Source: Antrodiella citrinella
Taxonomy: Eukaryota; Basidiomycota; Agaricomycetes; Polyporales; Steccherinaceae
Length of the DNA stretch: 64,000 nt
Direction: 5' to 3'
Assembly: GCA_004802725.1 (NCBI GenBank)
Contig: SGPM01000052.1
Location: 45,723-109,722, forward strand
Shown here piece after piece: positions 56,456-64,000 of the stretch. The translations under genes were made by a program, and so were the position numbers. The stretch's first letter is position 1, and every line of letters begins with the position of its first letter. A model generated the notes under the pieces. It did no database searches. It had not been told where the DNA came from and was given only the letters and a program-made list of their open reading frames with translations.

Positions 56456-57851
56456 CTACGTGGCACCTGATGTCCACTCCAACACATTTTCCATGCCTTT
56501 CACAAATACGTAAGCCAATAACGGGCATTTCTGCCGCAACCGGGACGATAACTCTATGGAAGCTTTCTGGGCCGTGACTTCTGGCTCATAGCTTTTGACA
56601 GACACCTTGCGGAGCTTCGGTGCCAAGTCTGCGGTCAAGAGCAATTCCAGGGTCTACAAAGAGCGCTCGAAATTAGACAATTGCTTGAAGGATAGGCCTC
56701 ACTTACTCGATTGTAAACCTGCTCGGTCACGTTGTATGAAGAGACAGAAAGCTCTTCGAGGAAGCGGAATCGGGTGAGCACGAATTCGACGACGCTCGGA
56801 TCCGATAAAGCATCCACGACGGTGAAGCTGATCGCGGTCAATTGGGGCTTGCGACCATAGATCTCTTGAAGATAGACGAGACATTCGTCGTGCGGGATCT
56901 CTCCCGTCCAAACTTGGCGGACGGAAGGATGTCGAAGGAAGATCCGGAGATATCGCCAAGGGGCGCATATGAACGTGAGGGAAGGAACGGCGCCGGTGGG
57001 TATGGGGAGAACTTCGGTGTGAGAGACCGCCAAATCGTAGATGGTCTCGGTCTCTATCCATAATTTTTCTAGGGCAGGACAGGCCCATAGCGCCGCGCGA
57101 AAATCCTGACGTCCGGGTGCCAATTCGTGCAGGATCATCGAGCGCAAAGAGTGCAAGGGCGGTAATGAGGTGTCCGACGCAAGGAGTGATAAGAACATGG
57201 CGGATATATCTCGTCGTGAATGTTGATGTTCTCTGCTCTGAGCAAGAGACGACCCCACCACGGATCAGTATATCCTATGGCAGTGTGCATTGATCCAGGA
57301 GTCAGGCCGAGACTGACCACCTTGAACGATGAGGGGATGGTAGGATGGTTGTCGAGTCTCAAAGGACAGGAAGTGAGCGACAACTGTAAGAGATGGGGTA
57401 TAGCCAGAAGTTGACCGAGAGAGTAGGTGTCTATGGGACAGCAGGATATATCTACGAGGAGGAGATTGGGGAACGATGAAATGCACTCGAAGACCGCACA
57501 AATGAGAACGAGTGCATCCACACGATTGTTGCCATAAGGTCTCTTGTTGAAATCGCTACTGCCCAGATAGACAGCCTTAATACGCGATGCGATGCGCGGA
57601 GAACTGACAAATGCCAGATACTCGAGAAACTGGGTGTGGTATTGGCCCGTGTGAAAGTAGGATGCGATACTCCGATCCTTGGAGAATTCGATGGAAACCT
57701 TCATGTCGAGGAACGAGAAGAGAAATGGCTGCGCCAGGTCCCGGAAAAAACTGTTGGTCAAAGTGAGATTTTGAATATCCCGCCTGTCCTTGACAAATTG
57801 ACTGGTAATTTCGAGCCAGATTTCGGAGGGAAGGGGATTCCAGATCTCCAT
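56456..57851 (-). CDS. F-box/LRR-type protein with apparent 2-nt frameshift
   Basis: MEIWNPLPSEIWLEITSQFV opens an F-box (L-P-x-E-I-W-L-E-I), then DIQNLTLTNSFFRDLAQPFL. Leucine-rich strands follow: LLLVDISCCPIDTYSLGQLL, LQLSLTSCPLRLD. Near 57205 the frame changes from AENINIHDE to ISAMFLSLLASDTSLPPLHS with no splice signals in reach. One AT too many in GATATATCC (57202-57210) explains it. Then come ALWACPALEKLWIETET and VEFVLTRFRFLEELSVSS, an intron (about 56647-56695) and a last exon LELLLTADLAPKL...EWTSGAT with stop at 56456-56458. F-box proteins bind Skp1 in SCF ubiquitin ligases. The gene is either recently broken, an assembly slip, or ends early at 57135. Confidence 0.72.
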
Positions 57852-58244
57852 TAATATTGTAACGACAATCTAGAGCGAACAGACTGAAAGGTTTAAGTAT
57901 CGTATCAGGATTCAGCGTAAGGTTACCAGCAGGATTCTCACGTACGAACAAGCAATAGTGAATATCTTCGCGACGGTGGAATCATACAGGTTCAAGTTTA
58001 TGAAGTACGCGGAGCACGATGGCTTGGGCGGCCGATGGCGAACGCCGACCCGAGGCTCGGGTATTGCCGTCAGAGGTCAAGCTCACTGGCGCACCACCGT
58101 CATGCTACGACTCAGTTGAGGCTTTTACAGGACGACATACAGTCCATTGAAGAGGTACGTACTCAATATAGCTCTACAGTGATATACTTAGAAAAAATGA
58201 CAATCGCTGACCGATTCCGACCTTACAGTACTAGTACATCATAC
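57852..58244. other. divergent promoter region, no gene seen
   Basis: Between the F-box gene and BTB 4. The BTB frame stays open upstream to 58035, so a longer N-terminus starting at one of several Mets is possible. Confidence 0.4.
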
Positions 58245-59369
58245 ATGTCGTCTCCACTGAATCATATACAAGACATGGCCTCCACAAATCTCCTTCAGGA
58301 ACAGGGTCTCCCTGTACAAAGAACCACGACTCATCCTTTCAATGATGATGCCGCCGACATAAAATTGAGGTCCTCAGATCGTGTCGATTTCTACGTGTAC
58401 AAAGCAATCCTCTCCCAGGCCTCGCCATTCTTCCACGGCATGTTTACACTCCCGCAGGATCAGGGTCAGGCGAAAAGCATCGAACATCCCAACGCGAACA
58501 GGAAATCTGTGATTGAGATGGTTGAAAGTAGCAATACATTGGAACTTCTGTTGACCCTCTGCTATCCACTGCCCACCCCATCGCCGACCGTATCCGGAGA
58601 CACTAGCACTATCGAACAAATAGCCCGCGTTCGCGATGCGTTGGAAATTCATCGCAAGTTCGAGATCATTCGGGCTCGAGAATTTGCTACAGCTACCATG
58701 CTCACGCTCGCGACTAGCGACCCGATGCTGGTATACATCTTGGCCTCTCGATACGGTCATCATGATATAGCACGACGTGCAGCAAAGGCTTCTCTGCGCA
58801 AACCCTTTGATTCCCTCCTCGCGGACCAGTCAGAACTACACAACCTCTCTGGGAGAACCTACTGGTCGCTTTTGTCTTATCATAAAGCATGCATGAATGC
58901 GGCATTGTCGCTCGTACGATCGTTGCCCACCGTGATGGCGACCTGGCGCCACCCTACCTACTTCTGGTATAGCGGAGGTCCTCACGGGTACCACTCTCCG
59001 AAATACGGTGTGCAGTGCCCAGTCGATCCCTACGTCTATCCGAAGGACGGTACGGTATTCTGGCGTCAGTCGTGGTGGTCAGACTATTTGGAGGGCATTG
59101 AAAGTCGAATGGCCACAACGCCACACGATGCAGACCTGCTCACAACGGAGAATATATACACGCGATACCTCATGGATTCATCCATCAAGAAATGCAAGAT
59201 CTGCTGCAACGTCGCAGCAAAGGATATATCAGACTTTGTGGTGCGGTTTTACGAAGAACTCAGCCGTGTGCAGTTGGAGGTGAGCTACTTGTATGCCACA
59301 TGTACTTGTACTCAGTTGCCTGATGTATCTTTTGTACAGATAATCTTAGACCTCAGCCACATTGTATGA
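58245..59369 (+). CDS. BTB/POZ domain protein 4
   Basis: Start chosen at MSSPLNHIQDMASTNLLQEQ (58245); Met 58275 is an alternative. The BTB fold follows: ADIKLRSSDRVDFYVYKAIL, ASPFFHGMFTLP, LELLLTLCYPLP. The family tail has MLVYILASRYGHHDIARRAA, a Tyr/Trp-rich middle (FWRQSWWSDYLEGIESRM) and KCKICCNVAAKD with the Cys pair. An intron (59281-59338), which happens to stay open in frame, precedes the final exon IILDLSHIV with stop at 59367-59369. About 355 residues. Divergent from the F-box gene. Confidence 0.83.
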   Translation: MSSPLNHIQDMASTNLLQEQGLPVQRTTTHPFNDDAADIKLRSSDRVDFYVYKAILSQASPFFHGMFTLPQDQGQAKSIEHPNANRKSVIEMVESSNTLELLLTLCYPLPTPSPTVSGDTSTIEQIARVRDALEIHRKFEIIRAREFATATMLTLATSDPMLVYILASRYGHHDIARRAAKASLRKPFDSLLADQSELHNLSGRTYWSLLSYHKACMNAALSLVRSLPTVMATWRHPTYFWYSGGPHGYHSPKYGVQCPVDPYVYPKDGTVFWRQSWWSDYLEGIESRMATTPHDADLLTTENIYTRYLMDSSIKKCKICCNVAAKDISDFVVRFYEELSRVQLEVSYLYATCTCTQLPDVSFVQIILDLSHIV

Positions 59370-59639
59370 TAGGATCATGCATGCATGTGGTCACACACGA
59401 GCAGGGACGAGGGGTTGTAGGATTTGCCGATCATGTATGATTCCGGAAAAACAAGCGGAAATTGAGAAGCCAGGGCATTCTGCACATGAAGACAACGAAA
59501 TGGTAAGACAGAGAGGAAGGGTAGGGTTATAGTGTGCGTATTATAAACAGATCTTGTTATCGGCAGCGCCTTCAACAATGACCGACGTCCTCAGCATCTA
59601 CTTACAAAGTTTGGAATAAATCATGGGTATGAAGCATGT

Positions 59640-60005
59640 GAAGCGGGAGACAACGGCTAACAGTGATTTACCTTGCTTTACGCAGCCTCCAAGCGAAGTA
59701 ATTCTACGGACCCGTGAATCAACTTCGGAGTTGTCGAAGGGCCTCTCGGGGATGCCGAAGGAATCCTCAGATACGAAGCACGTAATACGATGTGCAATCC
59801 GCGGAGAGCTGAGGAATTGCAGATACTTCAGGAATTTGATATGGTACCAAGAAGGGGCGGAATATCGAGTGATCGTGGACACTGACTCCGAGTCCAAGTC
59901 ACACGTATAGATATCGTAGGAGCATGTAAAATGGTGTGAAAAGAATTGGATGTGCCAGGTCCCGAAAAAACCGGTTGGTCAAAGTGAGGTTGTGCACATC
60001 TGGTG
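59640..60005 (-). pseudogene. relic of an F-box/LRR gene
   Basis: Two pieces on the minus strand match the N-terminal part of the F-box protein at 56456-57851: DVHNLTLTNRFFRDLAHPIL (about 60000-59940) and YHIKFLKYLQFLSSPRIAHR (about 59850-59790), in the same order. The sequence then loses similarity and no full gene can be joined. This is a decayed partial copy about 2 kb from the intact paralogue. Confidence 0.65.
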
Positions 60006-60579
60006 TTTCCTCACTTCAACAAAAAGAACCTCAGCATCATGATTAAGCACTAGTACCTACTGACTACAAGGCGGACGTGACATCGATAAATACGCAATAC
60101 ATAGTGAGTGAGGTCGTATGTGAATACATCAAGAACTAGCCTGACTCTTGAGAAGTTTGAGACCCCAGTGTTAGCACACTGGAGTCCTGTAGTCACGTAG
60201 CAGAGGGTAACTAGAGGGTACTACGAATCAAGACCGAGAATCACTGTAAAGCAACAACAAAGCAAAAAAATCGTCTAGCAAAAATAAACCGTATGATACC
60301 GTAGATAGTCGTTGTCCCAGCCTGCGCAAAGAGTCCGCGAATAAGGAACGTATTACCAATAATGACGAGAAGAAAGGATGCAGAAACCTGCGCTGCATCA
60401 ATATAAACACAATAAAAAGAGGTAAGAAACGAATATGAATAGGGAAGATGGAGTGGTGGAGGAAGTGAAGGTAAATCGGAGATGATTGCCAACCGACGAC
60501 ACTCAAATTTGTCAGTGTGGTCGGTGAGTTGAAGCGTGGTTGAAGCAAGGGATGAACTGCTACGTAGTACGCGCAGAAT
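60006..60579. other. intergenic, no gene seen
   Basis: AT-rich sequence with short open frames; probably the 3' region of the gene ending at 60580. Confidence 0.4.
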
Positions 60580-61744
60580 TTAATGCTGACCACTCGTGCT
60601 TGGTTGACCAGCGTAAAAGCTGTAGTCGTTACTGATTGACATGGCCTCCTGTAATTTGGCAGCAACGACGGCGTGACCTTCTGCCACGCGCCTCAGCAGC
60701 TCGATCTCCTCCTTGAGCACAGCGTTCTCGTGCTCGAGACGCGATAAATCGGAGACACGTTCAGTGAGGGATGAAACCTGCTGCTTTAGAGTAGCGACAA
60801 GCTGTGGGGTGGGTATCTCTTCGTCGTTGCCAGTTTCATAGGCCATGTCAGTCAAATATGACTTGATGTCGGAAACTCCGCGTTTGTGGAACGCCTTGAC
60901 GATCGAAGGCGACGCGAAGAGGTGAGGTGTGTTGTTAGGATGATCTTTGGTATCTGAGCGTGCCGAGAACGCAAGAATACTGAGGTTTGCCTCTTGATCG
61001 TCGGCAGCCTTTTGCGCCTGGTGCGCGCGTCAAGATCATGTACATACAGCGTGAGCCGTCTCACTTACTGCGGTGTCCAGACGCTTCGATAGGTCGTGTG
61101 CACGTTTACGCACATCTCGCACGGATACAGGGGCTCGTTCTATAGATGTGCTTCAAGGTGAGGAACGATCCTGATATGAGAGATGAAATACTTACCACAG
61201 GCAATCCCGGCACTGCTCGCCTGAGTTGAAACCCCGATTTCTGTTCGAAGGCCGCTGGAACCAACATGCGAGATCACCGAACTTGAAGGCTAGATAAACA
61301 GGGCGGCATGTCGAGTAGTACTCAAGGTCGAAGAGTGGAATAAACATACTGAGGATACTGCACTGCGTTCCACAAAATCGGAGTCCTGAGGATGAATCCG
61401 CTCAGTCAAAGCACATGATAAAATCAGAAAGAAGAACGTACCATCCCTGAACTTGGACGCGTATTGCTTGACCCTTCGGACGAGTTAAACGGACTGTAAC
61501 AGGTCCCTGGCCCTGGTGTCCTTTGGAAAAATCGGCGGTCGTCCACCACACTAGACATTCCGAGACATGCCATGCGAGGATCGTAGCTGTAAGACGTATC
61601 GTAAGGGCCCCCGCCGGCGGAGGCGTGTGGAGCTTGCATCGGTTGCGTGGACTGTGGATCTTGAAGACTCATTGGCGGCCAAACCGACTGGCGAGGGTAG
61701 GCGGCCTCGTTGTACGAATTGACTCCAAGGCCCCTGTTAGACAT
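60580..61744 (-). CDS. coiled-coil, regulator-like protein of unknown function
   Basis: Starts MSNRGLGVNSYNEAAYPRQS at 61744, with a disordered Pro/Ser/Gly-rich N-terminal part (TPGPGTCYSPFNSSEGSSNT). Several small exons follow (about 61440-61050), with RDVRKRAHDLSKRLDTA at the start of a helical region and FHKRGVSDIKSYLTDMAYET. The end is a clear heptad coiled coil (LVATLKQQVSSLTERVSDLS, LKEEIELLRRVAEGHAVVAA), finishing YAGQPSTSGQH with stop at 60580-60582. About 300 residues. The disordered N-terminus plus leucine-zipper-like end suggests a nuclear or scaffold protein, but no basic DNA-binding region of a bZIP is evident. No family recognised. Confidence 0.65.
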
Positions 61745-63637
61745 AGTCGTCGGAGCTCGTCGGTTCGTTAGGGGCAGAATGGTATCAAGGTCAAGCTTTG
61801 GGACAGAGCTGCCAGATATCGGAAGACTAGGTGTAAGATTTCAGGGGAGTGCTGTATATATCAGCAGTGTGGTATCGGTGAGGGAGCAGGCGTCCCAGGG
61901 AAGACCTCACCGGCGAAGGTCAAAAACAATAAGCACGCGAAATTTTGTACGTGAAAGAGATATCACCCTAACGGACAACCTCCCCGAATCCTTGCGTCGC
62001 CTGTGGAACTGGAACTGAAGGCGCTCAGATGGCAGTCGTCGAACACCGGACATCCTGCTGGCACACGCAAGGATGTCCTGATATGTCTCCCGATGTCCTC
62101 GGTGGCCACGCAAAGGAGTTGAGCGCAATACATTGCGCAGCTCATCCTCCAGTTGGTTCCCAGCTTATGATGCCCCAACACGGCTGTTTATGCACCTATG
62201 TTGAAGTAGAATCAGCAGAGGCGGGCGAACGATGATGCTGGACACTTATACGAATCTTGTCGCAACGGTTAATTGCAGTGCATGAAAAGATGGTACCCGC
62301 ATCAAGCGGGAGAAAGCCTTGTTGCTCCGTCGTGTTCTAAGCATGTTCAGGGCGCATGCTGGGATCGGAGCCGGTGACGTTCAAGTTGTGAAATTAGAAG
62401 CTTTGATGTGATAACATGACATTTACAGTACTTACAATCACGAAGGCGATACGAACTTCCTCCTACGATTATGATGAAGCATACAATGTGAATGTGCTCA
62501 CAGCTCAGTACTAGTATGTTCAGATAACAAGACAGCGCACTTGTTAGTGACAGCACTGGCTACTGTCTGGAGCGCTACACAACACGTTGAAAGTGCCACG
62601 CAGCCGGACAACACGATGTTGCCCTTCGTCTGCCTCATGCATCTTGTCTCATGTTCGTCTCTGTTTGACAGATTGTACCGATGTCTACGCATGTCGTGCT
62701 TATAATGGTTCAAAGGTAGGGCGTAGTCGGAAAACCGGAGCGATCTGCATTCCATGTAATCTACATATAATGTGAAATCAGATAGGCAGTGACGTTGCAC
62801 AGCTCGTCATCTATTCTTCAGTCAATATGTCCTCGACGTACCAGCATGCAAGATCAAAGTGAGATTTCGGTATACAACACGTCGTCTCATACTTCTATAA
62901 TGAAACTTTCAACGCCGTTCACCGGGTAGAAACACTGCAGAGCACACCTTTTCCATTCACAACTTGATACTGGAGATCGGACCATTATGCTGACACGACG
63001 CATCTTTGATTCCACGAAGACTACGTCCCGCTATCCCTCATGGGCTGATTCAAAATCGTGACGTCCGCAAAAATTCAACAGAATTGCAATCTTCCAAATG
63101 ATACGGTAGTTCAAGTTTCCTGGCTTATTGGCCAACTGATCGAGACGCATATAGCGATTGGGTGAAACCAAAAAAACACATCATAAGTCGAGTACTTACA
63201 GTCTCAATTTGAAGATACGCGCTCGATGTGAACGCACAGATCCTGCCAAAAAAAACAAGACCACTTTCGGTGAGATCGATCACTCTACAATAGATGTATG
63301 TCCTCGAGAGGCGTCCTGGGCATCTCTTGGGGCCAGAGAACACTGAGATAACGAGCGACAAATGAGATAGTCAAAATCTCAATCCATCCGGGGTACTCAC
63401 GAAGTATGACTGTGATTACCGTGCAGCAAGGGTCTGAGACCAAAGCCGTCGCATTACCTCCTTATACACGATAATCAACCAAACACAGCCCTCTGTACAG
63501 GCCCGGTGAGCAAGATCGGTATGTGATACGGGGGTCAGTTGTCATTCACTCTGGAACATATCACGCACTCACAGCTTGCCGGAGCCATCAAACGCGTTCT
63601 CCCTGGTGTGGGGAAGATTGAAGACCTAAATTCCGGT

Positions 63638-63783
63638 AAGCAAGGTGTGCGGCGACACGCAAAAAGACGCGGACTTGTTGATATTGCGTAGTCAGTGCGC
63701 TGAACAGATCCAGTGGGTCCGATGGTGACCAAATGTGATGCGACTCGTCGTCTAGCTCAGCTTCCGCAATCTGTCCCTCTTCG
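63638..63783 (-). CDS. possible exon of an unrecognised gene
   Basis: The minus strand reads EEGQIAEAELDDESHHIWSP and SDPLDLFSALTTQYQQVRVF without a stop, with protein-like composition. No start, stop or partner exon could be placed, and a plus-strand exon-like frame (AGAIKRVLPGVGKIEDLNS, about 63570-63630) lies beside it. Treat as tentative. Confidence 0.22.
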
Positions 63784-63837
63784 AATCACGGCTCTCTGTG
63801 GTCCATTGTAGGGGTAATGTTACAAACACGCGTGCGC

Positions 63838-63925
63838 TCTTATTCTTTTTCCCTTTCTTTTCCCTTTACTCCTCGTTATCCCCTTATTCTCTCATCCACT
63901 TCCTTCGTCGTACCCTTACCCGCAT
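63838..63925 (+). promoter_or_regulatory. pyrimidine-rich tract, possible promoter of a gene beyond the right edge
   Basis: Long C/T runs on the plus strand (CTTTTTCCCTTTCTTTTCCC and following) resemble the CT-rich blocks that precede transcription starts of expressed fungal genes. The gene itself would be outside the window. Confidence 0.3.
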
Positions 63926-64000
63926 ATGGACTCCCATACGTATACCTAGTACGACTCACCCCCTTTCCTATTCCCTTACTGCGGATGAACCACCTTCGTT

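Larger units (their letters stand above)
61745..64000. other. right-end stretch, mostly unassigned
   Basis: No gene could be built with confidence. Many 60-100 codon frames on both strands lack families. The separately listed exon-like frame (63638-63783) and pyrimidine tract (63838-63925) are the only hints. Confidence 0.35.

Noticed and set aside
60580..61744. bZIP transcription factor
   Set aside because: A leucine-zipper-like coiled coil is present, but the basic region with the N-x7-R signature that should precede it is absent.
63735..63806. Possible tRNA (TAGCTCAGC and TTCGAATCAC look like A and B boxes)
   Set aside because: No acceptor-stem pairing or clover-leaf could be drawn around these boxes; likely chance.
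1..64000. Transposons, CRISPR arrays, rRNA and telomeric repeats
   Set aside because: No transposase, reverse transcriptase or integrase motifs, no regular spaced repeats and no terminal inverted repeats were noticed; short or degenerate elements could still be missed by eye.

Overview
The window is nuclear DNA of a filamentous basidiomycete, most likely an Agaricomycete (bracket or mushroom type). The grounds are genes broken by many 45-65 nt GT-AG introns, tiny exons, dense gene packing on both strands, and families typical of that class: DUF6533 membrane proteins, expanded BTB/POZ proteins, P450s with an N-terminal anchor, F-box/LRR proteins, basidiomycete sesquiterpene synthases and kinase-like proteins. 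I could not name the species. No rRNA, tRNA, CRISPR array or intact transposon was seen.

Layout. 0.9-10 kb is core: a seven-helix-type DUF6533 protein, an amino-acid/choline-type permease, then a head-to-head pair, the histone-fold polymerase-epsilon subunit Dpb4 and an LSH/DDM1-type SNF2 remodeller, sharing a 254-bp promoter. 10.9-30.5 kb is accessory: three related P450s (two on the left, one on the right) bracket a damaged kinase-like gene and four intron-rich genes for cytosolic helical proteins with a central hydrophobic hairpin. These four form two families, I and II, in the order I(+), II(-), II(-), I(+). Their architecture is that of alpha-pore-forming, ClyA/HBL/Xax-like proteins; this is inferred from layout, not from a search.

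31-42 kb holds BTB proteins, an AlkB-like dioxygenase, two unrecognised genes, an alpha/beta hydrolase and a tandem pair of GNAT acetyltransferases, each with a different disabling lesion. 42.5-49 kb holds two paralogous PARP-type ADP-ribosyltransferases with an array of small zinc fingers, flanking a BTB gene. Each needs an 8-nt microexon just after the catalytic Glu. 50-64 kb carries a sesquiterpene synthase, a xylulokinase-like FGGY kinase, a small Tudor-like (HVA1/DUF2945) protein, an F-box/LRR gene with an apparent 2-nt slip, another BTB gene, an F-box relic and a coiled-coil regulator-like gene.

The pattern overall is a conserved replication/chromatin and transport block followed by a fast-evolving region of duplicated families (P450, BTB, PARP, GNAT, F-box, pore-former-like). 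Duplication followed by decay is visible at several loci. Exon joins were read by eye from splice signals and protein continuity, so small exon borders and some starts are approximate.
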